Of a DNA stretch of 64,000 nt, positions 47,341 to 56,092 are shown piece by piece. Position 1 is the stretch's first letter; each line of letters begins with the position of its first letter. The notes under the pieces are model-generated. The model had not been told where the DNA came from. It made no database searches and was given only the letters and a program-made list of their open reading frames with translations. Origin of the DNA: Streptomyces sp. SCUT-3. GTDB taxonomy: Bacteria > Actinomycetota > Actinomycetes > Streptomycetales > Streptomycetaceae. The stretch spans positions 1,124,501 through 1,188,500 of the forward strand of contig NZ_CP046907.1 in the NCBI RefSeq assembly GCF_014083985.1, in the 5' to 3' direction. Both the position numbers and the translations under genes were made by a program.

Positions 47341-48084
47341 TCACATGACGCCGCCGTCGGCCCGCAGGCACCTGCCGGTGATCCAGCGGGCGTCCGGCCC
47401 GCACAGGAAGCCGACGACGTCGGCGATGTCGGCCGGCCGGCCCAGCCGCCCCAACGGCGTCATGCTGACGACCATCGCCAGGTTCTCGGTGGTGTTGGCC
47501 TCGCGCAGCAGCTCGGTGTCCACCGCCCCGGGCAGGACCGCGTTGACGGTGATGCCGCGCGGCCCCAGCTCCTTGGCCGCGACCGCGGTGAACTGCTCCA
47601 GCGCCCCCTTCGACCCCGCGTACACCGACACCCCGGGGGCGGGCAGCAGGGTGTTGAGCGAGGAGACGTTGACGATGCGCCCGCCGGAGGGCATGCGGCG
47701 GGCGGCGTACTGCATGGCGAAGAAGGGGGCCTTGGCGTTGACCGCCATGATCCGGTCGTAGTCCTCCTCGGTCACCTCGTCCAGGGGTGCCGAGACGGCC
47801 CACCCGGCGTTGTTGACGAGGATGTCCAGGCCTCCCCCGAGGGTCTCCTCCGCCTCGGTCACCAGGGTGCGCACCGCCGCGACCGAGGACAGGTCCGCGC
47901 GCACCGCGACGGCCCGGCCGCCCCGGGACCCGACCTCCGCGACCACGTCCTCCGCGTCGCCCCTGCGCTCGCGGTAGCTCAGCACCACGTGGGCGCCGTC
48001 GCGCGCCAGCCGCTCCACGACCGCTCGCCCGATCCCGCGCGACCCGCCCGTCACCAGGGCCCTGCGGCCCTCCAGAACACCCAT
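47341..48084 (-). CDS. SDR-family oxidoreductase
   Basis: This 247-residue classical SDR resembles 3-oxoacyl-ACP reductase (FabG-like). It has TGGSRGIG, NNAGWAVSA, VNVSSLNTLL with the catalytic Ser and YAGSKGAL with the Tyr and Lys, and ends in the usual SDR C-terminus (ITGRCLRADGGVM). The substrate is not predictable. It is a single gene, convergent with the acyl-CoA dehydrogenase. The ATG at 48084 has AGGGGAG upstream. Confidence 0.9.
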   Translation of the reverse strand: MGVLEGRRALVTGGSRGIGRAVVERLARDGAHVVLSYRERRGDAEDVVAEVGSRGGRAVAVRADLSSVAAVRTLVTEAEETLGGGLDILVNNAGWAVSAPLDEVTEEDYDRIMAVNAKAPFFAMQYAARRMPSGGRIVNVSSLNTLLPAPGVSVYAGSKGALEQFTAVAAKELGPRGITVNAVLPGAVDTELLREANTTENLAMVVSMTPLGRLGRPADIADVVGFLCGPDARWITGRCLRADGGVM

Positions 48085-48222
48085 GACCGCCGCTCCCCTT
48101 TCCGTGCCTCACCGCGTCGGACGGGACACGTTTACCCCGTCGCAGCCTGCCCGTCCCGCCCCGAACCGACCCGTACCGTCCCGCCCCGGGCCGGGCCGGG
48201 GCATGCAGGAGTGCGGCCCGGC

Positions 48223-49260
48223 TCAGGCCAGGGCGGGGAGTTCGCAGGTCAAGGTTCCGGCGTCGGCGTCCAGGACTGCCGGGACGCCCAGGGGGACGGT
48301 GATGTGGCTCCCGCAGTGGCCGAAGCCGAGGTTCCACAGGACGGGTACGCCCAGCGGGCCGAGGCGGTCGAGCATCAGCTCCGCCAGCGGCTCGTCCGGG
48401 CCGCAGTCCTGCCAGGAGCCCAGGGCGACGCCGGCCACGCCGTCGAGCAGGCCGGAGCGCAGCAACTGGGTCAGGTAGCGGTCGAGCCGGTAGCGCTCCT
48501 CGCCGACGTCCTCCAGCAGCAGGAGCGCGCCGCGGAGCGAGGTGCGGACGCCGGGGGTCCCCAGGCCTGCGGCGAGCAGGCTCAGGCAGCCGCCCGCGGT
48601 GACCCCGCGGGCCCGCCCGGGCACCAGGGCCCTGCTGTGCCCCGGGCCCGCGGGCGCGGCGAGGGTCCGGACCTCCTCCGGTGCAAAGAGGGTGCGGCGC
48701 AGGTGCTCCTGGGTGGGCTGGTCCTTGAGGAAGGAGAGGGCCGCGGTCATCGGGCCGTGCAGGGTGGCCAGGCCCAGGCGGGCGGCGAACGCCTCGTGCA
48801 GGGCGGTGATGTCGCTGAAGCCCACGAACGCCTTCGGCCCGGCGGCGCGCATCGCGTCCCAGTCCAGCAGGTCGGCCATGCGCTGGGCGCCGTAGCCGCC
48901 GCGGGCGCACAGCACGGCGGAGACCGACGGGTCGAGCCACGCCTCCTGCAGGTCGCGGGCGCGGGCCTCGTCCTGCCCGGCCAGGTACTCGAACCCGGGG
49001 TGCCGGTCGAGGACGTGCGGGGCCACGACCACGTCCAGGTCCCAGCCGCGCAGGACGTCCACTCCCGCGTCCAGCCGCTCGCGCGGCACCGGCCCGCTGG
49101 GGGCGACGACGGCGACCCGGTCGCCGGGGACGAGGCGGCGCGGCCGGACGAGCCCGGCGGCGGGCACGCCGTCCGGGATCCCGCCCGGGGAGAGGGCCCC
49201 GCCCGGCAGGAGGGGCTCGGGCGGCGGGGCGGAGGAGGACGCGGTACCGGCAGTAGGCAT
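48223..49260 (-). CDS. LD-carboxypeptidase (peptidase family S66)
   Basis: This 345-residue protein cleaves the terminal D-amino acid of murein tetrapeptides, or acts as a microcin-C-immunity-like peptidase. Catalytic elements of LdcA are visible: Ser in VGFSDITALHEA, Glu in LLLLEDVGEERY and His in NLGFGHCGSH. RGGYGAQRMADLLDW is the family signature. ATG at 49260 is taken as start; the frame is open to 49293. There is no signal peptide, in line with a cytoplasmic recycling role. Three further peptidase genes follow upstream on the same strand. Confidence 0.9.
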   Translation of the reverse strand: MPTAGTASSSAPPPEPLLPGGALSPGGIPDGVPAAGLVRPRRLVPGDRVAVVAPSGPVPRERLDAGVDVLRGWDLDVVVAPHVLDRHPGFEYLAGQDEARARDLQEAWLDPSVSAVLCARGGYGAQRMADLLDWDAMRAAGPKAFVGFSDITALHEAFAARLGLATLHGPMTAALSFLKDQPTQEHLRRTLFAPEEVRTLAAPAGPGHSRALVPGRARGVTAGGCLSLLAAGLGTPGVRTSLRGALLLLEDVGEERYRLDRYLTQLLRSGLLDGVAGVALGSWQDCGPDEPLAELMLDRLGPLGVPVLWNLGFGHCGSHITVPLGVPAVLDADAGTLTCELPALA

Positions 49261-49379
49261 GCCGCCGATTCTGGCAGAGCGCCGGGGCGCCACCGGTGTC
49301 CCGCCGGGGCGTCACCCGGCCCCCGCCGGGGCGTCCCGGGTGCGCCGGGGGATGCGGCGTGGAACGGGGTTCGGCGGGC

Positions 49380-49883
49380 TCAGCCTCCGGCTCCGGGGGC
49401 GGGCCGGTCCCTGGCGCTGTGGGCGGTGACGAGGGCGACGGAGAGCAGTGTCAGCGCGATGCCGGTGCAGGTGCAGACCCCGACCGCCGCCCGCGAGGCC
49501 CCGAGCAGTCGGGGAACGGTGTTGACCAGGAGCACGGCGTACAGGGCGAGGCCGGCCGCCGTGAGCAGCCGGGACGGGGCGTGGCAGGTGCGCGGCGGGG
49601 TGGACGTCCGGCCCGCGGCCAGGGCGAGGGCCGCGGGGAACCGGAGGAGGGCGGCGGCTCGGGAGGAGTCCTTGGACGGGCCCCGGCCCGCGTCACGGTC
49701 CGCGGTGCCGTCGGGCCCTGCGCCTCGCGACGGCGGCGGGCCGGGAAGGGGCGGCCCCGGCAGCGGCAGGCCCGCCGGCCCCGGCCCCGCCGGCGCCGGT
49801 CCCGGCAACCTCGGTCCCGGCAACCTCGGTCCCGGCAGCCCGTACTTCCCGGCGCACCCGTCCGGGTGTGCTTCTCTTCCCAT
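49380..49883 (-). CDS. Pro/Gly-rich small membrane protein, unknown function
   Basis: This 167-residue protein begins with about 50 residues of LPGPR/PGPAPAG-type repeats. The C-terminal half holds two likely membrane spans (LLTAAGLALYAVLLVNTV and TGIALTLLSVALVTAH). The ATG at 49883 has GGGGGAC upstream. The repeats are also visible at DNA level (GGTCCCGGCAACCTC twice near 49798-49830). I do not recognise a family, and the start could be further in. It lies between the S66 and S9 peptidase genes. Confidence 0.6.
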   Translation of the reverse strand: MGREAHPDGCAGKYGLPGPRLPGPRLPGPAPAGPGPAGLPLPGPPLPGPPPSRGAGPDGTADRDAGRGPSKDSSRAAALLRFPAALALAAGRTSTPPRTCHAPSRLLTAAGLALYAVLLVNTVPRLLGASRAAVGVCTCTGIALTLLSVALVTAHSARDRPAPGAGG

Positions 49884-49974
49884 GCCGTCCCCCGTGGGTT
49901 TCCCCCGTGCGGTCCGGGGTCCGGTCCCGGCCGCTTCTCCCCGGTCCCGGCCGACCCCGGCCGTCCCCGCCCCA

Positions 49975-52209
49975 TCATGGCCGCTGCGGGGCGGGGGCGT
50001 ACCGGGCCGCGTCGGCAGGAGACGCGGGGCGGGCGTTGCCGGGAACCGGCAAGGAGTTCCAGGAAGTCCCGGGGCGCGCCCCGGCGCTCCCGGGGGCGTG
50101 TCGCACGGTCGGGTCCAGGGGTGGGACGCCGGGGGTGGTGAAGCCCATGACCTGCGCGTACAGGCCGAGTTCGGCCTCCAGTGCGGCCTGCAGGGTCTCC
50201 GCGCGGCGGAAGCCGTGGCCCTCGCCGGCGAAGGACAGGTAGGCGTGGGGCACGCCCCGTCCGGCGACCGCCTCGAGGAGGTGCTCGCACTGGGCGGGCG
50301 GGCAGATGGCGTCGTCCAGGCCCTGCAGCAGCAGGAAGGGGCGCACCAGGCGGTCCGCGCGGTTGGCCGGGGAGCGGTCGTGGTAGCGGTCCGCGGCTCC
50401 GGGGAGGGGCCCGACGAGGGAGTCCAGGTACCGGGACTCGAAGTCGTGGGTTCCTCCGTTCGCCCATCCGTGCAGGTCCAGGACGGGGTAGCGGGCGGCG
50501 CCGCAGGCGTACAGGCCGGCGGTGGAGGGGCCGGTGAGGGACGCCATCACCGTCCAGCCGCCGGCGCTGCCGCCGCGGATCGCCAGCCGGGCGGGGTCGG
50601 CGGTGCCGTCGTCGGCCAGGGCGCGGGCCACCGCGGCGCAGTCCTCGACGTCGACCACCCCCCAGTTCTCCCGCAGCCGCTCGCGGTATTCGCGGCCGTA
50701 GCCGGTGGAGCCGCCGTAGTTGACCTCCACGACGCCGATGCCCCGGCCGGTGAAGTAGGCGATCTCCAGGTCCAGGACCACGGGGGCCCGGTCGGTCGGC
50801 CCTCCGTGCGCCCACACCACGTACGGGGGCAGTTCGCCGGGGGGCGCGGTGAAACCGGGGTTGCGCGGCGGGTAGAGCTGGGCGTGGACCTCGCGACCGC
50901 CGGGACCGGTGAAGGTCCGGACGACCGGCTCGGGCAGGTGGGCGGGATCGACGGCGTCGCGGTGCGGGCTGCCCACCACCCGGGTGCGGCCGGTGTCCGC
51001 GCACACCTCGACGACCTCGTGGGAGCGGCGGGCCGACGCGGCCGCGCCGAACACCCGGCCGCCGCGGACGGCGAGGGTGGGGGACCACTCGGTCCACGGT
51101 CCGGCGACCGCGGTCAGCTCCCCGGTCCCCGGGTCCAGCAGGGAGAGCCGCATGCCGCCGCGGCCGTGCAGCACGGCGGCCCTGCCGTCGGGCAGGACCG
51201 TGAACCACCGCAGCCCGATGCGCCACAGCGCACCGCCGAACTCCTCCCGGCGGGGGCACAGTTCCTCGACCCGGCCGGTGGCGGGGTCGACGCGGTGCAG
51301 GTTCCACCAGCCGGTGCGGTCGGTGACGGCCAGCAGGGAGCCGTCGGGGGCCCACTCGACCTGTACGACCGACTCCCCCGGCGCCCCTTGCGACCGCGAC
51401 TCCCCCGGCGCCCCTTGCGCCCCCGGCTCCTCTTCCCCGGCCGTCTCCGGGGCGGTGCCGTCCAGGACGGTGCGGACGGCGGTGAAGGTGCCGTCCTCGG
51501 CGAGGTCGGCGAGTTTCAGTGCGGTCGCCTCCCACGGCATCCGGGGGTGGTCCCAGGCGATCCAGGCGACCCGCCGCCCGTCGGGCGAGATCCGGGGGCC
51601 GGTGACGAACCGGTGGCCGTCGTCGCCGAGTTCGCGCACCGCGGTGCGGTCGTCTGCGGCCGAGCCGTCCAGGGGGACGGCTGCGATCAGGCGGCGCACG
51701 TCGGTGGGCGCGTCGCCGGTGAACTCCTCGAGCACGCACCAGACCTCGTCCCGTTCCGGCACGATCACCGGGTCGGCCCAGCGCAGTCCGCCGCCGGCCG
51801 GCGAGAGCGGGGTCAGCGGGCGCGGTCCGGCCTCCGAGTCCGGGTCGAAGCGGTGGAGCCGCTGGTCGGCGAAGTCGGTGAACACCACGAGCGGGCCGCC
51901 ACCGTCCCCGTCCCGGCTCCCGCCCCGGCCCGCGGCTCGGCTCCCGCTCCCGGGGACGCCCGCCCACGGTGTTCCGCCGTACTCGATCACCCGGCTGCGC
52001 ACGTTCCACGGTGCAGGGAGCGCGGAGGCGGTGGTGCCGTCGGCCCGTCGGCGCACCAGGGTGCGCCGGCCGCCCTCGTCGGGACGGGGCTCGGTCCACC
52101 ACACCTCGTCGCCGACCGTGCCGATGAACTCGGGTGCGCCGGCGTGCCCGGCAGCGAGCCGGGCGTCGACCGGGGAGGTCCATGTCCCGTAGGGGGCCTC
52201 GACGGTCAC
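49975..52209 (-). CDS. Prolyl oligopeptidase-like serine peptidase (S9)
   Basis: The protein has 744 residues. It has a seven-bladed beta-propeller N-terminal region (residues about 20-440) and a C-terminal alpha/beta hydrolase (about 455-705). The nucleophile is in GGSAGG, the acid in LLQGLDDAICPP and the His in FAGEGHGFR. Such cytoplasmic peptidases (acyl-aminoacyl-peptidase/DPP-like) degrade short peptides. A duplicated stretch (GAPGES twice) disrupts one propeller loop. The GTG at 52209 is 4 bases after the M20 peptidase stop, so the two are co-transcribed. The extra C-terminal tail of about 40 residues is unusual. Confidence 0.9.
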   Translation of the reverse strand: MTVEAPYGTWTSPVDARLAAGHAGAPEFIGTVGDEVWWTEPRPDEGGRRTLVRRRADGTTASALPAPWNVRSRVIEYGGTPWAGVPGSGSRAAGRGGSRDGDGGGPLVVFTDFADQRLHRFDPDSEAGPRPLTPLSPAGGGLRWADPVIVPERDEVWCVLEEFTGDAPTDVRRLIAAVPLDGSAADDRTAVRELGDDGHRFVTGPRISPDGRRVAWIAWDHPRMPWEATALKLADLAEDGTFTAVRTVLDGTAPETAGEEEPGAQGAPGESRSQGAPGESVVQVEWAPDGSLLAVTDRTGWWNLHRVDPATGRVEELCPRREEFGGALWRIGLRWFTVLPDGRAAVLHGRGGMRLSLLDPGTGELTAVAGPWTEWSPTLAVRGGRVFGAAASARRSHEVVEVCADTGRTRVVGSPHRDAVDPAHLPEPVVRTFTGPGGREVHAQLYPPRNPGFTAPPGELPPYVVWAHGGPTDRAPVVLDLEIAYFTGRGIGVVEVNYGGSTGYGREYRERLRENWGVVDVEDCAAVARALADDGTADPARLAIRGGSAGGWTVMASLTGPSTAGLYACGAARYPVLDLHGWANGGTHDFESRYLDSLVGPLPGAADRYHDRSPANRADRLVRPFLLLQGLDDAICPPAQCEHLLEAVAGRGVPHAYLSFAGEGHGFRRAETLQAALEAELGLYAQVMGFTTPGVPPLDPTVRHAPGSAGARPGTSWNSLPVPGNARPASPADAARYAPAPQRP

Positions 52210-52213
52210 GGGG

Positions 52214-53626
52214 TCAGCCGACCCGGCTCAGGAAGCGGTCCAGCACGCGGGCGCCGAAGTGCAGTGCCTCGACCGGGACCCGTTCGTCCACGCCGTGGAA
52301 GAGCGCCTGGTAGTCGAAGCCCTCCGGGAGTTTCAGCGGCGAGAAGCCGTAGCCGGTGATGCCGAGTTTGGAGAACTGCTTGGCGTCGGTGCCGCCCGAC
52401 ATGCAGTAGGGGACGACGTGCCCGCCCGGGTCGTGGTGCTCCAGCGCCTCGCGCATCGCCGCGTAGGTCGGCGAGTCCACCGGGGCCTGCAGCGGCACCT
52501 CGTTGTGGTGGAAGTGCCAGTCCACGTAGGGGCCGGTGAGCCGGTCCATGGTCTCGGCGAACTCCGCGGCCCCGTCGGGGAGGATCCGCCCGTCGACGTA
52601 GGCGGTGGCCGTGCCCGGGATGACGTTGACCTTGTAGCCGGCCTCGAGCATCGTCGGGTTGGAGCTGTTGCGCACCACGGGTTCGATCAGTTTGGCGGCC
52701 GGGCCGAGTTTGGCGATCAGTCCGTCGATGTCGAACCCGGGGTCGTCCAGGTTGGCCTCCAGGCCCTCCAGGGCGGCGATCTCGGTGAGTGCGGCGCGCA
52801 CCGTGGGGATCAGCCGCACCGGCCAGCGGTACTCGCCGATGCGGGTGACGGCCGCGGCGATCCGGGTGACCGCGTTGGTGCGGTTGACCTTCGAGCCGTG
52901 GCCGGCCCGGCCCTGCGCGGTGAGCTTGAGCCATGCGGTGCCGCGTTCGCCCGCGCCCACCGGGTAGAGCCTGCGCCCCTGCCCGGCGTGGAAGGTGAAC
53001 GCCCCGGACTCGCCGATGCCCTCGGTGCAGCCCTCGAACAGGTCGGGGTGCTTCCTGACGAGGAACTCCGCACCGTGGGCGGCGGTGTCCTCCTCGTCGG
53101 CGGTGAAGGCCAGGACCACGTCGCGGCGGGGGCGGCGGCCCTCGCGCGCCCAGGCGCGCACCACGGCCAGGACCATGGCGTCGGTGCCCTTCATGTCGAC
53201 CGCGCCGCGGCCCCACACCACGCCGTCGCGGACCTCCCCGGAGAACGGGTGGACGGTCCAGTCGACGGGCTGCGCGGGGACGACGTCCAGGTGGCCGTGG
53301 ACGAGCAGGGCGTCCAGATCCGGTTCGGACCCGGGGATCCGTGCGACCACGTTGGTCCGGCCCGGGACCGACTCCAGGATCGTCGGCACGATCCCGGCGG
53401 CGTCCAGCTTCTCGGCCACGTACTCGGCGGCCGGGCGCTCGTTGCCGTCGCCGCCGCCGTGGTTGGTGGTGTCGATGCGGATCAGGTCGGAGGCGAAGCG
53501 GACCGCCTCGTCCTCCATGACGCGCACCTGCGCGGCCCGCCCGGGGTCCTGGGCCGGGTCGTGGGCGGGGTCCGGGGCCGGGTCGTGGGCGGAGGTGCGG
53601 ACACGGTCGGGGAACTGCTCAGCCAT
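52214..53626 (-). CDS. M20-family metallopeptidase
   Basis: This zinc dipeptidase/deacylase-like enzyme has 470 residues. Metal ligands are in LLVHGHLDVVPA, GRGAVDMKG, TADEEDTAAHG and the late FHGVDERVP. A lid domain lies between residues about 215 and 340. The N-terminal 30 residues contain the repeat HDPAPDPAHDPAQDP. ATG at 53626 has GGAGGAG upstream and overlaps the M55 stop by 8 bases. With S66, S9 and M55 neighbours it suggests uptake and breakdown of peptides, perhaps including D-amino-acid peptides. Confidence 0.92.
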   Translation of the reverse strand: MAEQFPDRVRTSAHDPAPDPAHDPAQDPGRAAQVRVMEDEAVRFASDLIRIDTTNHGGGDGNERPAAEYVAEKLDAAGIVPTILESVPGRTNVVARIPGSEPDLDALLVHGHLDVVPAQPVDWTVHPFSGEVRDGVVWGRGAVDMKGTDAMVLAVVRAWAREGRRPRRDVVLAFTADEEDTAAHGAEFLVRKHPDLFEGCTEGIGESGAFTFHAGQGRRLYPVGAGERGTAWLKLTAQGRAGHGSKVNRTNAVTRIAAAVTRIGEYRWPVRLIPTVRAALTEIAALEGLEANLDDPGFDIDGLIAKLGPAAKLIEPVVRNSSNPTMLEAGYKVNVIPGTATAYVDGRILPDGAAEFAETMDRLTGPYVDWHFHHNEVPLQAPVDSPTYAAMREALEHHDPGGHVVPYCMSGGTDAKQFSKLGITGYGFSPLKLPEGFDYQALFHGVDERVPVEALHFGARVLDRFLSRVG

Positions 53627-54452
53627 ACGTCTCCTCCACTGCTGCCGAGACGATCGTGGTGACCGCCTTGAAGCAGCGGATTCCCTCGTACATGGTGTCC
53701 GATGTGTAGCGGACCCGCCGTTCGCCGCACCGTTCGACCGTGGGCACCACGGTCGCGGCGCCGGCCAGGTGCACCGCGTCGAACTCCAGCTCCACGGTGA
53801 ACGGCCCGCCCCGCACCGGGTCGGTGCGCCCGGCCAGGGCCGCGGCCGCCTTCGCCCCGGCCCGGATGTCGGCCGCGGTGCGGGCCGGCGGGCGGCACAC
53901 GGCGGCGTACCGGGAGACGTAGTCCTTGACCGCGACACCGACCGCGCGCGGGGCCCACGTCCGCGCGTCGGCGCAGGTGCGGTCGTCGCCGGTGACGAGC
54001 ACCACCGGCACCCCGTACTCGGCGGCCACCAGGGAGTTCAGCCGTCCCTCGCTCGCCGGTTCGCCGTCGACCCACACTCCGGTGATCGAGTTGGCCAGGT
54101 AGGTGTGGGCGAGCACCCCCTCGGTGCCGGCCCCGGTGTGGTAGCCGACGAACGCCACGCCGTCGACGTCCCCGTGCTGGATGCCCTCGACCATCGACAG
54201 GTCCTTGTGCCGCCCGGTGAGCATCCGCGCCCGCTCGTCGAGCTGCTCCAGCAGCAGGTTGCGCATGGTCCAGTGGGCCTCGTTGACCAGGACCTCGTCG
54301 GCGCCGCCGTCGAGGAGGCCGGCGATCGCCGCGTTCACGTCGGAGGTGAAGAACGCGCGGCAGCGCTGCCACTGCTCGGTGCCGGGCAGCACGTCGGCGG
54401 GCCAGGTGACGCCCGTCGCGCCCTCCATGTCGGCGGAGAGGAGGATCTTCAT
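53619..54452 (-). CDS. D-aminopeptidase DppA-like (peptidase family M55)
   Basis: The 277-residue protein matches DppA. It has the SADMEGATGV motif at the N-terminus with Asp and Glu metal ligands, NEAHWTMRNLL, FVGYHTGAGTEG with His, and VTGDDRTCADA. DppA-type enzymes form a zinc-dependent decamer that cleaves D-Ala-D-Ala and D-amino-acid peptides. This fits the S66 LD-carboxypeptidase nearby and suggests peptidoglycan peptide recycling. The ATG at 54452 is close to the family start. It is the first gene of the minus-strand M55-M20-S9 unit. Confidence 0.92.
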   Translation of the reverse strand: MKILLSADMEGATGVTWPADVLPGTEQWQRCRAFFTSDVNAAIAGLLDGGADEVLVNEAHWTMRNLLLEQLDERARMLTGRHKDLSMVEGIQHGDVDGVAFVGYHTGAGTEGVLAHTYLANSITGVWVDGEPASEGRLNSLVAAEYGVPVVLVTGDDRTCADARTWAPRAVGVAVKDYVSRYAAVCRPPARTAADIRAGAKAAAALAGRTDPVRGGPFTVELEFDAVHLAGAATVVPTVERCGERRVRYTSDTMYEGIRCFKAVTTIVSAAVEETYG

Positions 54453-54660
54453 GGTGCGCCACCGTACGCAGCCGCGGCCCCCGCGGGGCAGGCGGCGCAC
54501 CGGCGGGCGGAGCCCGGACGGACAGCGGTGTCGGACATCGTCGAACGCGCCTCCCCGGTCGGCGGCGGCCGGGCGCCGTACGGCCGGGCCGCCGGACACC
54601 GTGGTACCGCGCGGCGGTCGCCGCCCGCAAGAGGGCCTCGCCCCGCGGCGACGGCCGCGG

Positions 54661-54978
54661 TCAGACGGCCGTCAGGCGCAGCAGGACGGCGCCGCCGATG
54701 ATGGAGGCGAAGGAGACCAGGCGGGCGGGGGTGATGCGCTCCTTGAAGACCAGGGCACCGCAGATCACGGTGCCGACGCCGCCGAGGCCGGTCCAGATCG
54801 TGTAGCCGACCGAGACGTCCAGCTCGCGCAGGGCCAGGGACAGGGTGTAGATGCCGCCCGCGGCGGCGAGGAGCGTGAGCACGGACGGCCACAGGCGGGT
54901 GAAGCCCCTGGTGGCGTTGGTGCCGAGGGCGAAGACGATCTCGAAGACGACGGCGATGCCGAGGAAGACCCAGGTCAT
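54661..54978 (-). CDS. SMR transporter subunit, Gdx/SugE-like (second of pair)
   Basis: This 105-residue small multidrug resistance protein has four membrane spans, the essential Glu in span 1 (VVFEIVFALG), GFTRL after it, and GYTIWTGLGGVGTV in span 3, closer to the guanidinium exporter (Gdx/SugE) branch than to EmrE. It is 37 bases downstream of a second SMR gene. Paired genes of this kind (as YkkC/YkkD) form obligate heterodimers. The pair is divergent to a MarR gene. Confidence 0.9.
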   Translation of the reverse strand: MTWVFLGIAVVFEIVFALGTNATRGFTRLWPSVLTLLAAAGGIYTLSLALRELDVSVGYTIWTGLGGVGTVICGALVFKERITPARLVSFASIIGGAVLLRLTAV

Positions 54979-55015
54979 GGTGGTGGGATCCGTTTCGTGA
55001 TGCGGGCGGGCGGGT

Positions 55016-55435
55016 TCAGGCGGCGGGCTGCGCGGTGCGGGCCGGTCCGGCCCCGGCGGCGGCCTTCTTCTTCGCGGCGACGGTGTCGGAGATGCGGAGG
55101 CCGAGGGCGCCGCCGATGATCAGGACGAACGCGAGGACCTTCCAGACGGTCATCGGCTCGTCGTAGACGACCGTGCCGAGGACGACCGTGCCGACGCCGC
55201 CGATGCCGGCCCACACGGTGTAGCCGACGCCGACGTCCACGCTCTTCAGCGCCTGGGAGAGCGTGAAGATGCCGCAGGACGCGGCGGCCACGGTGAGCAG
55301 GGACGGGCCGAGCCGGGTGAAGCCGTCCGTCGCCTCGGTGGAGAGCGCGAAGGTGATCTCGAACAGCGAGGAGAACAGGAGCCAGGCCCAGCCGGTGTTG
55401 GTGCTCCTGGACCCGGCCTGCTGCGGGGCGGACAT
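55016..55435 (-). CDS. SMR transporter subunit, Gdx/SugE-like (first of pair)
   Basis: This 139-residue SMR protein has four spans, the membrane Glu in SSLFEITFALS, then GFTRL and GYTVWAGIGGVGTV. It is longer than its partner at both ends: about 12 extra N-terminal residues and a 20-residue Ala/Lys-rich tail after the last span. It heads the two-gene exporter unit and is separated from the divergent MarR gene by 132 bases with two similar operators. Export of guanidinium-like or other small cations is inferred from family only. Confidence 0.9.
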   Translation of the reverse strand: MSAPQQAGSRSTNTGWAWLLFSSLFEITFALSTEATDGFTRLGPSLLTVAAASCGIFTLSQALKSVDVGVGYTVWAGIGGVGTVVLGTVVYDEPMTVWKVLAFVLIIGGALGLRISDTVAAKKKAAAGAGPARTAQPAA

Positions 55436-55448
55436 ACGACCTCCAGAA

Positions 55449-55468
55449 AGTTGCTTGCGCGTGCAAAT
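55449..55468. promoter_or_regulatory. Probable MarR operator 1 (exporter side)
   Basis: The imperfect dyad AGTTGCTTG-CG-CGTGCAAAT (9+2+9) resembles the better dyad at 55517-55536. It lies 13 bases upstream of the SMR start, where binding would block transcription or translation initiation. Confidence 0.6.
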
Positions 55469-55516
55469 GAATTACGACCGCGAACCGCCCGTGCGGGGAG
55501 TGCGACGGGTCCATAT

Positions 55517-55536
55517 AGTTGCATGCACATGTAACT
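55517..55536. promoter_or_regulatory. Probable MarR operator 2 (regulator side)
   Basis: AGTTGCATG-CA-CATGTAACT pairs at 8 of 9 positions per arm and overlaps a TATAGT hexamer (55513-55518). It lies 31 bases before the MarR ATG, as expected for autoregulation. Confidence 0.7.
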
Positions 55537-55567
55537 TGTTGTCAAACGGTTCCGGAAAGGTTGCCGC

Positions 55568-56020
55568 ATGGCCGCTCCCCACCACCCCGCGCCGAACGCC
55601 GTGTCCGACCAGGAGGCCTGGGAGCGCGCCCTGGTCCTCCACGCCCGCGCGGAGAAGGAACTCGCGCACGCGCTCCGGCGGCGCCACGGCATCGGCCTGT
55701 CGGAACACCGGGCCCTGGAACTCCTGGCGCACTCGGACGACGGCGAGCTGCGCATGCAGGAACCGGCCGACCGGATCGGGCTCGGGCAGTCGTCCGTGAC
55801 CCGCCCGGTCGCACGCCTGGAGGCCGCGGGATTCGCCTTCAAGGACCTCTGCCCCTCCGACGGGCGGGGGGTGTACGCGGTGCTCACGGAGGAGGGGCGC
55901 AGCCGCTGCGAGGCCGCCCGCGCCACGTACGCCGAGGCGCTGTCCTCGGCCCTCGACTCCTTCGCCGCGAACCCCGCCCACGCCCCCACCGTGCAGGCAC
56001 TGAGAGCCGCCGGCGGCTGA
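55568..56020 (+). CDS. MarR-family regulator of the SMR exporter
   Basis: This 150-residue winged-helix protein has the MarR core: GLSEHRALELLAHSDDGELRMQ, IGLGQSSVTRPVARLEAAGF (recognition helix) and the wing DGRGVYAVLTEEG. It diverges from the SMR pair. Two similar dyads lie in the gap, so ligand-released repression of the exporter and of its own gene is likely. The ATG at 55568 has AAAGG upstream. Confidence 0.9.
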   Translation: MAAPHHPAPNAVSDQEAWERALVLHARAEKELAHALRRRHGIGLSEHRALELLAHSDDGELRMQEPADRIGLGQSSVTRPVARLEAAGFAFKDLCPSDGRGVYAVLTEEGRSRCEAARATYAEALSSALDSFAANPAHAPTVQALRAAGG

Positions 56021-56092
56021 CCCTCCCCCGCCGGCCCGACGGCCCCCGCGAGCCCGCGAGCCCGCGCAGGCCCGCGAACCCGCGCGGCTCGG

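Noticed and set aside
47989-52359. A 1456-codon + strand frame over the peptidase genes
   Set aside because: Its translation is low-complexity and has no domain, while the minus strand holds S66 and S9 peptidases with full catalytic motifs.
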